Assembly (NCBI GenBank): GCA_029961685.1
Contig: JARWKL010000008.1
Span: forward strand, 6,636,501 to 6,700,500
Length of the DNA: 64,000 nucleotides
From: Aristolochia californica
Lineage: Eukaryota > Streptophyta > Magnoliopsida > Piperales > Aristolochiaceae
Direction of reading: 5' to 3'
In this document: piece after piece, positions 13,115 to 25,990 of the stretch
How positions within the stretch are numbered: the stretch's first letter is position 1
Layout of the letters: each line of letters begins with the position of its first letter
Notes under the pieces: model-generated
What the model saw: the letters and a program-made list of their open reading frames with translations, nothing else
Told to the model about the DNA's origin: nothing
Database searches by the model: none
Position numbers and translations under genes: made by a program

Positions 13115-13857
13115 CACTAGAAAATGAAAATTTAAAGGCACCCAACTCTCAAAAATAACTAAAATAACTAATAATAAAACTTAGAATGTGCTATTTTTTA
13201 GAATATTTTAAATATGAAATATCAAAGACTCAAAAGAAAGCAGTGTACCAATGAGAATGAGTTGGTCTTATCATGATTTCCACCTACAATGTTGTTATAA
13301 TCATCTAGATTTTAAAACTATGTTGCCATTCACATCAAATTCAAAAAAGAAAAAAATTCTCAACCAAAATAGAATTCCACCATAGATCTTTCGTAGAGGA
13401 ATTATATTTCCTAGAAAAATAAAATTTTAAACTATTTCAAAGATCATGCAATTTATCTTAAATAAAGAAATTTTTGGTAGAAAAGGTTTTCATTACCAAA
13501 ATGGTAAAACTTTTGTGGTGGAAAATAAATTCCACCATGATGGTTTCAATTATTTTTTATTAGAAAATATTTTTATGGAAATTGTTTCCACCAAATTTTT
13601 ATGTGGTACACAATATTTTTTGTCAAAACAATATTTCTCAAAAAGACTTTATTTTCCTAAAAAATTTATTTCAATTGAAAATTAATTCTACTGAAAGAAA
13701 GCATATCTTGCCATGTACTTGTCATAACTCTACGACCAGAAAATCAATTTTTGATGGTAGAGTTTTCTTTTCTTTCTTAGTTACTCTACCAGTGAATTAT
13801 TATTTATGCTTGATAAGGTGGCTTCTATCGAAGAAAGTAAAAACTATTTTTTTAGTG
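13115..13857. mobile_element. Possible CACTA-like relic, unit B
   Basis: Homologue of 3344-4091, starting CACTAGAAAAT. The right terminus has decayed to TTTTTTTAGTG. No coding capacity and no target duplication. It is supported mainly by homology to the unit A copy. Confidence 0.3.
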
Positions 13858-14543
13858 TTATATTTAATTATGTAATTAATTATTTTAAGTTTTAGTTGCA
13901 AACCTTTGTTAAAAACTTGACTTGGTCAAGGTACATGGCATGGTTGAACTAGATTCAATTGACTTATCCAATCCCAAATTTATAATAAAACATTCAACAA
14001 CATCTCCTGGGCCAATTGGTTAATCTGATCCAGGTTTATAATAGAGCATTCAACATTTCCTTTTAACCGATTATTGATTTTCATAATTGGCACGAACTAT
14101 GTGGCCATGGACTTGTCTTATAATCACCTATATTTTAACTATACAGACTCGATCTTTCTTCCATGGAATATCACCATATGTTCTCTTGGGTGTTGTATCT
14201 TTACTTTGTTTGGTATTCCTTCTTCCCTTAGGCTCCATTGGCAATAAAGTCACTTTTGGGTTGCTCAATTCTCTTCTATTGGAAGAAGAATAGTATTTAT
14301 AGCTGTCGTTATTTTGACACCAAAGAAGACATACATTATCACTGTTTGTCTTTTGAAAATTTCACAAATATTTTAATAAATAAAAAAAGAATGTCACTGT
14401 ATTTTGAAAAGCCCTACTAAATTATTATGGGAAGGAAATTATTGAGTGACATTTGCATTTGAAAAAGGATGAGTTACAAAGAAACGAAGAAAAGGCCATA
14501 TCCCATGAACACTTTTTGAGCTTTGACAATATTATGTATATTT

Positions 14544-17031
14544 CTAACAAAACCAATCTTGAAAACCATCTACAAATCGAAAAATACATAATTCTCCAAG
14601 ACCTTTTGAATAAAAAATTCCAAACACACTTACGAAGCCAACTACAAATCCATGAGCAATGTCAGCATAGATCCATCTCATTTCAGACCTGTCTTTAAAC
14701 TCTTCATCACCAAAAGTTTGGATCGGAATTTGATTCCTCCCATCACTTTTATATTTTTTCTCAATAGATATCCACAAAGATGTGCATTACCACATAAATC
14801 GATTAATCATTGAGGGTATCAACTTGATTACTAGATGGAATTATTCTAGACAAATTGTTGTATGAAAGGTTGAGATAACTCAAAAATGTCAAACTAGCAA
14901 TAGCTGCAAGAATCAACCCAAAAAGACGGTTTCTTGACAAATCTAGATTTATTGATTGTTGCAGCCTTCCAATGCTTTGTGGGAGCTTCCCAAAAAATCT
15001 ATTCCTCGACAAGTTCAAAACTATCAAACCAATAAGGTCTGTAACTTCTTCTGGGATTGTTCCTGATAAATTGTTGTTTGAGAGATCTAAAACAATAACC
15101 AATGAAAAATTGGTAGTGTATTCATACACAAACCCATTCATCGACACATCAACCCTTTCTTTGTAATAGGTGCCCCTATAAAAAAATTTATTGTTTGAAA
15201 CATGATTGATTCTCATGGTTGCATAAATTTTTATACCTCTTGGAATGGCTCTTGTCAGACGATTATGTACACATCAAGGACTTCCAAATAACCCAAATTC
15301 CATAGTTCTGGAATAGTTCTAGTAAACATGTTCAACCTCAATTGGAGTATTTGAAGGTTAGACAACGTTACTCCAATCCAACTTGGAAGGCTTCCACTAA
15401 ATTCGTTCCCACTAAGGTCAAGAGTTTTCAAATTATTACATTTTAAAAAAAAACAAAGGAAATTCTCCGGATAATTTATTCTTCTCAAGGTGCAATCTTT
15501 GTATATTCACAAACTGGATGGAAGACCATGGAATATTGTTAGATAAATGGTTTGCCTTCAAATCCAGTACATTGAGAGATCCACAATTAGCCAAGGTTGG
15601 GAGCACACCTCCAGTGAGATTGTTATGAGAAAGATTAAGAATTTCTAATTCCTTCATCTTACCCAACAGAGGAGGAATAACCCCAGAAAATTGATTGTAG
15701 GAGATATCAAGAAAATAGACAGGGTTTGTGAGAAAAGATATTGGACCTGTGAACTTGTTGTAGCTCAGATCAATATATGTATATGAATTAGTGGCAAGTG
15801 TAATGTATGGAGGTGAACCTGAATTATTATTCATACTGAGGTTCAAAAAATAAAGTTGAGAAGTCTTGTTCCAAAACCACGATAGTACATATGTTCGGGA
15901 TAGATCTAGGTAAGTGAGTTTATTTTTTTTATTTTTTATTTTTTTAGTATGAAGTCATAGAGGAAATTGTGGGCCAAGACGACAAGATTCAAGATAGAGA
16001 TATTCAGCTTGAAATGGAGGAACCCGGTCTATAGGAAGACAAAACTCTAGTGAATTTAACAATAAGTCTAGGGTGGTTAGGTTGTTCAAATTTCAAAAAA
16101 TGTTTTTCAATTACAACACCTTGCAACATAATATTTTCAATTGTAAGAACTTCCAGAGACGAGAGTTCTCCCAAGCATGTAAGAATTGTCCATGAGGTAT
16201 AACTGGGTTAAATTTTTTAAGGAGCATAACCAATCTAAGTACAGAGTTTGGAGGTTGTGAAAGTTTCCCATTTAGCTTAGAAAGCCCTTTGTGGTTCGAT
16301 TTCCTCCTGTGACTCCCAAGTAAAGACTAGTAAGAGAGGTCATATTACCAATAGACTCTGGGATTTCTTTGGATAGCTCAATCCCTTTTAGTTACATCGC
16401 CTTAATATTCTTCCAACTGCCACCGAATAGATTTGAGAAATTTACTTTGAGGTTATAATTATACCACAAATAGAACTCCTCCAAATGAGGCAATGTTCCA
16501 AACTCTGAAGATACATCGCCATAGAAGTCATTAGAACTAAGATCCAAATAACTCAGTTGTGTAAGATTGAGAAATGAGGGCGTTGGGGGACAACTGAAAA
16601 AGAAGCTTTCTGCATATCGAGTATTTGTAGAGAAGAAAGAGCTAATTCATCTCTAGCTGCTTCGGAGATGGCATATTTACCATCTAGTCAAAATTATCTG
16701 CATACAAACACGAGGAGATCTCGTTCGGTCCTATGTTGGAAGAAACATCCAAAAATTCAATATAAGAAAGATTTCCATGATGGAAAGGAAATGAATTTTT
16801 CGACTAAATCCTACATACGACAAGTTCAAATGCCTCAACTTCTTTAAGGAACTGAAAAAAATCCGGAATTTGAACTCCATGGAAAGAGTACCCACTCAAG
16901 TCAAGGTGTCGGAGATGTTTTAGTTGCAACAACCCTACATCGATCCTCCGTAAGCTCACTGCAATTATCCAACACTGAGAATGGTGAACCATAAGGGCCA
17001 CAAACGAATTCACAATTGAAGTCACCTCCAT
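14544..17031 (-). pseudogene. LRR receptor-like protein pseudogene, unit B
   Basis: Same gene relic as in unit A. ATG at 17031 opens a signal-peptide remnant fused straight to the first LRR (LKHLRHLDLSG), so this copy shares the loss of the LRRNT region. LRR blocks are readable at 15846-15436, 15488-15255 and 15216-14803. The C-terminal cap, acidic stretch, hydrophobic segment and tail ending in FQDWFC lie at 14777-14544. Unlike A, the tryptophan codon near 15300 is intact (WNLGYLEV). A one-base loss near 15268 (GTACACATC where B' has GTGACACATC) breaks the frame before the island domain, and another small deletion near 14795 separates the last LRRs from the cap. The middle of the gene (about 15950-16800) is broken in all frames. 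Confidence 0.88.
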
Positions 17032-20000
17032 GTCTTGGACACTAACTCTGTTCTCCCGGTGCTTTATTCTCCTTTCATCTCTTTATAGTTTGAACATAGG
17101 AGGTTTTGTTTCAGAAAATGAGGTTCAGCTGAATCAAATTTCTGTGTTAGAGCAGTGTTGCACACTCTACTGTCCCCTCCTTTCTCCTTCACCCAAAGCA
17201 TTGACGACTTGACAAGTTAAAGGCTGAATAGTCTAAAATGAACAGAAAGGAAGCGATTGCATGTAGTTGATAGAACAATCTAGTGGTAAAATAAATAAAA
17301 AATCCTGTAAATCCCTCTCTCTTCTCTATCTCATGTTTTACTTCTTTAATTCTGGACTCATTGAGTATAGGTGTTTAAATGGTCAGCGAAGGGAAACACA
17401 AGAGATTTGCATTTTTTATTTTTTATTTATTTCATGTCGATGATGATAAGCAAGAATCTGGCGACTATTAGACTTCTTGATACAAATACCGGTGTATCTC
17501 AATTTTTCTTTTTGAAACTTTATGGCCTAATGTTCAAGTTCTAATGGCCTTAATGAATTTTAAGGCCCTTCGGTTATTAGAACTTTAGACTTTATGGCCT
17601 TTAAACAAAAATGTGGAGAAAATCCACTTGGTAAATGTATTGGAATATGAAAGCCTTGGTGACTTGAGTTGGGAATGAAAATGGTCATAAGAAGTTAGAC
17701 TTGACTAGCTTATGGAAAAATGCATAATGAAGACTTTTAGTAAAAATTGTAGTCCACTAAATGATATATCTACATATGAGGACTTGACTAGCTTGCAGTA
17801 AAATGCATAATGAAGAGTTTAAGTGGAGATTGTAGTCCTCTAAATGATAAAACATTATATATAACATGACCTACGGGATAGATAAGATGCTCAAAGTCAC
17901 AAAAACATCACCATTAAAATAAAGAGGACAAAGACTATAAAAACTATTCAAGTACCACATATGAAAGTGTCATAATATCACTAACAATGTGTGTTTATGC
18001 CAATCGAAAAATCATAGTTGCATAAGAAAGTGCAGACAAAAATAATTATTTACTCGAAATAATTTTTATTGATATAAGTAAATTTTAAGTGGTTAAATTT
18101 TTTTAGTCCTGATTCAATTTTCCCTAAAAAAACACTTTAATGGGACAAGAAAACTAACAAAAAAAATGCTCTTGAAAAAAGAATTTGTGTTTGTGTCGAT
18201 TTTGTTAGATGAGAAAATTTTCATCCCACTTCTTCCACAAAACTTTAAGAGGATAGAAAATAATTATCTTATTTCTCCTATTCAAAATGAGTCTATTAAT
18301 TTTTTTAATTATGTGTATGTGTGTGTGAGTGTGTCTGAAACCGATGATAAAATAACTTTTCCTCCATTCAGATAAAACAAGTAAAGGAACAAGTAATGAA
18401 ATACTCACTACCCTTTCCCTCTATTACCTATTTACCACCATATCTCTTGTCTCTCCCACACTTAGTCTTATTAACTATATTTGGGACTTTTTTTTTTAAG
18501 TTTTTACTTGAATAAAATTTACTACAAATTTGTTAACAGACATTTTCAATTTCAATTAACCTCTCTTCATTGGAATTTGGATTATTTTTTTTCTCTTAAT
18601 TCAATTTGATACCTTTAACAAAAACAAGCCAACTTTCACATAAGTTTACAGTATTATCACTTTGCCACATAGTTAAAAAAATTGTAATTAAGTTATTTAA
18701 CGAATTAAAAAAATCAATGACAAATCAATTAAAAATTTGGTTTATCTATATTGCCAAAAATCAAGGAAAAATATCTTGAATGGTTTGACTGCACATCTCT
18801 TGCTATTGTACTATCTTAACTCTCTCATCTCAGTATTATAAAATTAACCATTTTAGGAATTTCCATGTTTTTACTTGAATAAATTTGACTAAAACATTAT
18901 TTAGCAACTTTATGGTGTTCTAGTCTACAAACATAAATGAGGGTTACACAAGTAGTAGCCTGGACAAGGACCATGAATTTTTTTTTCTTTTTTCTTTTTC
19001 TGGTTAACAACAATATTGCAAGCAATAAAAAATATTCAAGTATCACCTATGAAAATGACATAATATGTCTAGCAATATGTGTTTATGCTTAAGAAGAAAT
19101 CATAGCTAGGTAAGAAAGTATGGAGAAAAATAATTATTCACTTGAAATAAGTTTTTTGATATATGTATGTTTTAAGTGGTAAACCAATTTCCTTCTTGAT
19201 TAAACTCCATTTGATTCCCTTTTGTCTTTAGACTGTCTCATCTTAGTATTATAAAATTAACCTTTGTAGGACTTTCCAAGTTTTTACTTGAATACAATTT
19301 ACTAGAAAATCTTTCTCAGATATATGGCGTTTTAGTTTAGAAACATAAATGTGGGGTTACACAAGTAGTAGCCTTGACAAGGACCATGAAGGTTCTTTTT
19401 TCTTTTTTCTTTTTCTAGTTTATATCAATATTGTAAGCAATGAAATCCTATAGGCAAATGTGTTGGAATATGAAACCTACCTTGACTTGACTTGACTTGA
19501 CTTGACTTGGGAATGAAAATGGCCCAATGAAGAAGTTATCTAGCTTGGGTATGAAAATGACAAAATGTGGATTTGACTATTGACCTGTAAATGCCCAAAT
19601 GAGGACTGGACTAGCCTAATGTTAAAATGCATAGTGAAGACTTTAAGTGGAGATTGTGGTCCAGTAAACGATATAACTACATATATGGCGTGACCAACGA
19701 GATAGACTAAGATGCTACAAGTTCATAAAAACATCTCTATTAGAATAAAGATGCCAAAAACTATACAAAATATTCAGATATCACCTATGAAAATTAGATA
19801 ATATCACTAGCAATGTGTGTTCAGGCCTAAGAAGATATCATAGCTAGGTAAGAAAGTAAGAGAAAAATAATTATTCACATGAAATAAGTTTTTTGATATA
19901 TGTAAGTTTTTAATTGGTAAAAATGTTTTTTGACTAACCCCACAAAACCCTTTAATGCGACAGAAAAAACATATAAAAAATTACTCATGAAATTAAATCC

Positions 20001-20293
20001 TTGTTTGTGTTAATTTTGGGATATGAGAAAATTGTCACCCCGGATCTTCCACAAAAAATTTAAAAAATGACCATAAAATAATTCTCTTATTGTCCATTTT
20101 GGAAATGAGGCTATTAATTTTGTTGATTATGTGTATGTGTGTTTGTGTATCTGTGTGTTTGTTTATTTAAAGGATAGTGTACGTTTAGTAGATTTAATAG
20201 GATTTTCGAATTTTGGTCATTCACTTGTGAAAATTATCTTTTATAGTTTGAAAAATATTCAAAAATTATGTTAAGTTCAAAAATAAAAATTCT
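17032..20293. repeat. Tail of unit B, expanded
   Basis: Collinear with the unit A tail up to about 17965, then about 1.5 kb of additional related sub-repeat sequence (to about 19440), then collinear again up to 20293. It contains further TTGGAATATGAAA sub-repeats and TG-rich stretches at about 18310 and 20130. A run of four TTGACTTGAC-like pentad repeats near 19480 marks local slippage. No gene is seen. The end at 20293 abuts the chimeric insert. Confidence 0.7.
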
Positions 20294-20658
20294 CATCAAT
20301 GGGGAGGTTCAAGAATGTCTTCTTCTTCTGCAAATTTCACGTCATCAATTATTTCATCATTTGACTACTCTTCTGCTGCCGCTGAAATTAACAGCTCAAA
20401 ATTCTCTTTGCTACTGTTTTAGCGTTATTTCTTCCACTTATCTTCAATTAACAACTACCAAAAGAAGAAAAAAAAACAGCATTTCTTTATGGGTCCTCCC
20501 TTGTGAAGATCGTAAACAGAGACGATTGGTGCTTCTTGAATGTGTAGATTTTCGTCATAAATATTACAGTTTTTTGTGATTAATGAAGATGGTCCTTTAT
20601 GAGTAGGATCTTTTGCCAGCAGAACCCAGGGTAAAGCATCATTCCAGTTTCAGGAAAC

Positions 20659-20690
<32 letters not shown>

Positions 20691-21017
20691 CAGGCTCCAT
20701 TCTTTTGGAAGAATAGTTGAGACCCATTTCGGTGCGGAACCAAGAGCAAACAAGTAATGATCAAAATGACAGATCTTCTACTATTTAGCCGATGAAACTC
20801 CATTTGATTCCCTTTTGTCTTTAGACTGTTGTGAGTCAGTTTAACCTATATTAGCTCGAACCAATATACTGCTTCCAGACTTGCAACCACTGACCAATAT
20901 CTGGGTTTTTGGTTTGTGGTCATGTGAAATGAATTTTTCATTGCTACTGCTGCTGCTACCATTTTGTTGGTGAGTACAGATTTTTTTGGCTACTTGAAGA
21001 CTATTATGTGTTGGGGA
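20294..21017. other. Leading part of chimeric insert, unidentified
   Basis: This stretch differs in composition from the flanking units. It includes a T30 homopolymer (20661-20690) and small open frames (such as 20268-20579) that match nothing I recognise. Since it directly precedes a bHLH first-exon fragment in the same orientation, it may be that gene's 5' flank or leader. This is inferred from position only. Confidence 0.4.
20661..20690. repeat. Homopolymer T30
   Basis: Thirty consecutive T residues inside the chimeric insert, bounded by CAG on both sides. Confidence 0.95.
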
Positions 21018-21759
21018 ATGGCTACTGAGCTCCAGAACCACGAAGAAGTGCCAGAAGACCACTTCAGGAGAAAGCTTGCAGCTGCTGTTAGGAGATCTAT
21101 TTTTTTTCTTGGTTCTCTCAGCCAAAAAAAAAAAAAAGTGTTTTATTTGTCTGTTCTGCATCTCAAATTAATGAGATCAGGTTCTGTTCTGCGTCAAGGT
21201 TTTCCTTCTGCTTAACATCTGCACATTTACTTGCTTTTTTCAGCCTCTTGGTTTCTTTGTCCGTCCTTCAATTGTAAACTACAACTATAACGGTGACCAT
21301 AACTCGGCTATCAAACATAAGAACATTGAATGTTGTTCATTCTATTAATCTCAGAGTTTAGTTTTCATGTATTTTCAGCAACTTTGTGAGATACCACGAA
21401 AGCCACTTTGCTTTCTCTCTTGTTTCTATAAAAATTAAACATTTGCTATCATTGTGACGAGGTTCTGGGTATTTTCTCTTCTTGACTTGTTTTTGTTTAC
21501 GATGAGATCTTATAGGATGCTAGAATGGAATGATGGGTGGTACGATAATGGGGACATAAAGACGAGAAAGACAGTTCAACCTAATGCTGACCAAAGAGGT
21601 TTACAGAGATATGAGCAACTGAGGGAACTTTATGGATCTCTTTCAGCAGGTGACAACAATCAACAAGCCAAGAGGCCTTCTGCTTCTTTATCCCCTGAGG
21701 ATCTTACTGAGTCGGAGTGGTATTATTTGGTCTTCATGTCCCTCACATTTAATCCTGAC
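21018..21759 (+). pseudogene. GL3/EGL3-type bHLH transcription factor, 5' fragment
   Basis: Fragment of a bHLH-MYC N-terminal domain, the region that binds R2R3-MYB partners in the MYB-bHLH-WD40 complexes controlling trichomes and flavonoid pigments. ATG at 21018 starts MATELQNHEEVPEDHF and continues RRKLAAAVR, matching the start of GL3/EGL3 proteins. The expected IQW motif and exon end are destroyed by an indel and a poly-A run at about 21100-21140. A second exon begins after a TATAG acceptor at 21516 and reads MLEWNDG, GDIKTRKTVQ, EQLRELYGSLSAG, RPSASLSPEDLTESEWYYL, ending near 21759 where this family normally has an intron. An intron-like gap is retained, so this is a genomic rather than a processed copy. 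The MYC-domain remainder, the bHLH and the ACT-like domain are absent. No stop lies inside exon 2. Family assignment is from recalled motifs. Confidence 0.8.
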
Positions 21760-21804
21760 CTCTGCTGGTTAAATTCGAATCCATTTAATAAAATCTTGGA
21801 CGAA

Positions 21805-22066
21805 AGGTCAAATGCATATCTGTTTAATGGGTGGCATGACATCTGATTTATAGAAGTATAATAGTTCAAATGCATAGCTATTTGAGGGAGACTGACCAAC
21901 TGCTGCTGCTGTTTCTTGCTCCTGATTAGTATTAGGGTCGTGGGAATGAGCTCTAATGCATATCTATTTGGCTGTAATGTGGCATCTGATTTATATGACT
22001 ATACTAGTTCAGATGCTTTAGAATTTTGAGGGATACTACTGCTATTTCTTGCTTCTGTTAATTATA
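21805..22066 (+). repeat. Degenerate tandem duplication after bHLH exon 2
   Basis: Two imperfect copies of about 120-140 bp (about 21805-21930 and 21955-22066) share AATGCATATCT, GGCATCTGATTTAT, ATAGTTCA/CTAGTTCAGATGC, TTTGAGGGA and GCTGTTTCTTGCTCCTG. They lie where the intron following exon 2 would be, so the duplication may be of intron origin. Confidence 0.65.
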
Positions 22067-22204
22067 ACGATAGCGACTCTGTTGTGTCTTGTTCTGTGTT
22101 GTTTTATTTGTTCATTTACATTATATATTTTGTTTTTAGGCCTTAATCTTTTGAAACTCTTCATTCCATTGAGTAAAGGTGGAGATCCGTCAGCACAGTT
22201 ATTG

Positions 22205-22667
22205 CAGCGTTGCCTCACTTGGATGAGCTCCTATTGTCATATAATTATAACCTCGGAGTAAATTGCTCAAATCTATTCGGTGGCAGTAGGAAGAATATTA
22301 AGGTGATGGATGTAGATGGGGTTCAACTATACGGGGAAATCCCAGAATCTGTAGGTAATATGACCTCTCTTACTACTCTTTCTTTGGGAGGCATGGGAAG
22401 GAATCGAACCACGAAGGGCTTTCTAAGCCAAAAGGGAAACTTGTACAACCTGCAAGCTTTGTACTTAAAGAGGTTTTGAAGATTTGATTGCGCCGAAGCT
22501 TGATCGGTTATGCTCCTTAACAAATCTAGTCATCTTATATATTTGAGACTATATGCTTGGGAGAACTCTCGTCTCTAAAAATACTTACAATTAAAAATAG
22601 TATGTTGGAAGGTGTTGTACTTGAAAAGCATTTCCAAAATTTGAGCAACCTAACCATTCTTCCACAA
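22205..22667 (+). pseudogene. LRR receptor-like fragment in opposite orientation
   Basis: A piece of the same LRR-RLP family as the array relics, but on the plus strand, opposite to all of the others. The frame from about 22210 reads LPHLDELLLSYNYNL, GVQLYGEIPESVGNMTSL, TTKGFLSQ, then breaks at a frameshift near 22475. LRR sequence is still traceable in other frames to the NLT codons at about 22660. It corresponds to the middle of the receptor (compare minus strand 16510-16080 and 28090-27690). At its left edge it joins non-LRR sequence at about 22200. At its right edge it joins the unit tail inside TCTTCCACAAAAATT, a word present in the tail itself. Confidence 0.85.
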
Positions 22668-25600
22668 AAATTGTCACCCCGGATCTTCCACAAAAATTTA
22701 AAGAGAGGACCAAATTTTTTCTTTTATTGCCAATTTAGGAAATGAATCTATTAATTTTCTTGATTATGTGTATGTGTGTGAGTGTGTCTGTGTGTTTGTT
22801 TATTTTAAGGATAATGTACTTTTAGTAGATTTAATAGGATTTTTGAATTTTGGTTGTTAAAATTATCTCTTATAGTTTGAACGCTATTCATAAAATTATG
22901 TTAAGTTCGAAAATAAAAATTCTATTTTTAAAATTTTAGTTTTGGAATATAACTAGTACCAAAAGAGATAAATAAGTAGAAACACAAAACTATTTTTATC
23001 ATATGAAATGGAACAATTGGCTCATGAAAGTTTATCAAGATAAAACAAACATTCAGAGTATTATGTGACTCAAAGTTACAATATGGAATAGATATACAAT
23101 TAAGTAATATAAATTTATTGAACATATTTATAGCAATTATATCCCTTCTTGTAATTATAATTTCATTACATAGTTATATAATATTTTGATTTTATTTTTT
23201 TTATAAACATCATTTTGAACAAAGAAACATTAAACTAATCAGAGGAAACAATTTATTTTTACTCTCAGATTGGTTGTTAGTGGTCACTTTTTTCCTTCAT
23301 TGCTCCTTGAGGTAAGAGAAAGGTTATGGACCTTGAAGGAAAGAACACACCCCAAATGTTGGTTTAAACTGACATGGGTATTTTAGATTTTTTGAAATGT
23401 GTCACCTAGATAAAACTTTGAGATATATCACTTTGCCCCCTAGAAAATATATGATCCCATATATAAGAATTGTATCCAACCCTGGTTTCATAAAGACATG
23501 AGTGCAAGGATCCTCTGTCTCTCTCCTACATAGTTCAGACTAATCTAGGGCCACTCTATCAGGAATTCTTGTGAATTGGCACTAATGACGAGTCAACCTC
23601 ATCTTCACAACACGTGTCAAATGATGAGCCTAAATGAAAGTTTTATAACCCCAATTTAAATAGTTGACAATTAGAATTTTTCTCCTATTACATATGTATT
23701 TAGTATTTGATTAATTGTATATGTAAATTTAAAAAAAATAAAATGACATATGCATTGTATTTTTTTCTCTCAATGCGCCTTATTATTTGTTTTATTAGTA
23801 AAATGTATATAGGTAAATGTGTAATCTTACATAAATTCAAAAAATAAGTAAATTACGTTCTTAAATACTTGGATATTATACAATGAAATTATCATTACCT
23901 TAATTAGTTATTTAGAGGAAAACTATTTAGAGGTGTTATTAACTAAATAAATGAAAACATGTTTTAGGATTGACATTATGATGACCCAATTATTTTGGAA
24001 GAGAATCACTAGATAATTTTATGTTGTTGAAGAAGAGTTAATCAATCAAACTCTCTCTCTCTATATATATATATAAAATTACTGGACCAACTACTAATCA
24101 AACCATCTACTTCCTCTCTCAAACCATCTATTACACATTTAGTCGCTTAGAAAAGGATTATGACTCTTTTTTTGGTTTATAGCAAATGGGGATGGGAATA
24201 GGTTTTTCTCCATTTAGATGAAACAGGTAACAGAACAAGTAACTGAATACCAACTACCCATGCCCTCTGTTCCCTATTAACAACAATATCTCTTGTCTCT
24301 CCCATCCTAGTCTTATTAACTATATTTGGATCTTTTCAAGTTTTCACTTGAATAAAATATACTATAAATTTCTTAGGAAGCATTTTCTATTGCAATTCAC
24401 TAGGAATTGGGATTATCATAGAGGGATTTGCCTTTGTGGAAAAAAAAGAGACCTAGATGTTATCATCTTTTTTAAGTGATCCATACACCACTTTGAGTTT
24501 TAATAATTTGGAATAAGTTTTTACTTTTTATCTTTTAAACATAATTATAAAATTTATTAGCAAAATAAATAAAAATTCTTATCAAATTTAATAGGTTTTT
24601 TATAATAAAATTATTACAAAATATATAGTAATATGATATTCATTATAAAATGTTATTATTTAGATTTCCAAAGGGTATTGACTTGTTTGGGAGATTAACA
24701 ATATCTTCCTCGTAGAGGATACTCATCCTACAAATGGATTCAAATTTTTTTAAGTATTTCCTTGATTTTTGTAGAAATATTTTGATTGTTTTAGCTAGAG
24801 GATAAAAAAGTCAATTTTATTAAAAATAGTCAAGCCAAGTGGTTAAGCCCACTTTTTTTCCCAAGCCACCCTTTTTTTATTTTCTTGCTCGAAGTTACCG
24901 CATGGAACTGTGAGAAACATGCATTTGATCAAGCTTGCGATGGTGAAGTCTTCATTCTCTAGAGCCACGGACCGTACCTATGATGATTTGCCTTGGTTCC
25001 GAACCTCTGGTTTGCCTTGAAGAATGAAACACATTGCACTTGCCAAAAACTTTCGAGTTTGGTTTTTTTCGTGATTTTACCAGTAAGATGTGTCTAGAAT
25101 CATTCTAGTCTAATTGGAGTTAGCATTCTCCTCTTTCCAGTTTCTTGTTTTCGAGGTGGAAACAGTTATGGAATCATGACAATTGGAAGAGTATTGAGAA
25201 CACAAAAGATCAATTTTGTGTTCAATCCGTCCTCTTCAACACTCTATTCAAGTGTTTTTCTTTGGAAACTGGAGCAGTTTTCAGTCCATTTGTCGTATGT
25301 TTTCTGTCAAAAGAAAGAATTAGACATGGTTTAGATGCAAACTTTTGCTAAAAACCTGACTTGGTCAAGGTACACGGCATGGTTGAACCAGATTCAATTG
25401 ACCTAGCTAATCCCGATTTTATAATAAAACATTCAACGACATCTCATGGGTTAATTGGTTAGTTTGACCCAGATTTATAATAGAGCATTCAACATCTTCC
25501 TTTTAACTGATTATTGATTTTTGTGTTTGGCATGGACGATGTGACCGTGGACTTGACTTATAACCACCTATATTTTAACTATACAAGCTCGATCTTTCTT

Positions 25601-25990
25601 CCATGGAATATCACCATATGCTCTCTTAGGTGTATTATCTGTATTTTGCTTGGTATATCTTCTTACCTTAGGCTCCATTGGTAATAAACTTACTTTTGGG
25701 TTGCTTAACTCTCTACTATTAGAAAAAGAACAATATTTATAGTTGTCATTATTTCGATACCAAAGAAGACCTACATTATTACCTTTTGTCTTTTGAAAAT
25801 TTTATTAATATTTAATAAATAAAAAACAAAAAGAATGTCATTGTATTTCTAAAAGCCCTACTAAATTATTATAGGAAAGATATTATTGAATAACATTTAC
25901 ATTTGAAAAAGGATCAGTTACAAAGAAAAGAAAAAAAACCATATCCCATGAATATTTTTTGAGCTTTGACAATATTATGTCTATTTCCAA
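22668..25990. repeat. Start of unit C: tail remnant and shortened 5' segment
   Basis: 22668-23261 repeats the last part of a unit tail, so 22668-22920 is a second copy of 20025-20293. From 23262 it follows the unit 5' segment, with CT/AT dinucleotides at about 24049-24075 in place of the long CT run. It then skips the interval equivalent to 1915-4115 of unit A, joining near 25320. A patch at about 24850-25010 is absent from A and B but similar to 30690-30780 and 36300-36380. No gene is seen. Confidence 0.7.

Larger units (their letters stand above)
9706..14543. repeat. 5' segment of repeat unit B (no gene)
   Basis: Collinear with 1-4669 of unit A but more diverged than the A/A' pair. It includes about 200 bp around 10230-10430 that unit A lacks, and a CT microsatellite at 10585-10622. 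Small open frames at 9718-10071 and 12559-12741 recur in B' and lack any family signature. The CACTA-like interval is at about 13115-13857, with a more decayed right end. No gene is supported. Confidence 0.75.

Noticed and set aside
20841..21161. Minus-strand 106-codon frame
   Set aside because: Shadow frame antisense to the bHLH exon 1 fragment.
20294..22667. Helitron interpretation of the chimeric insert (TC near the left edge, CTAA near the right edge)
   Set aside because: The CTAA is part of normal LRR codons, there is no hairpin before it, and flanking ~250-bp repeats are not expected for a Helitron.
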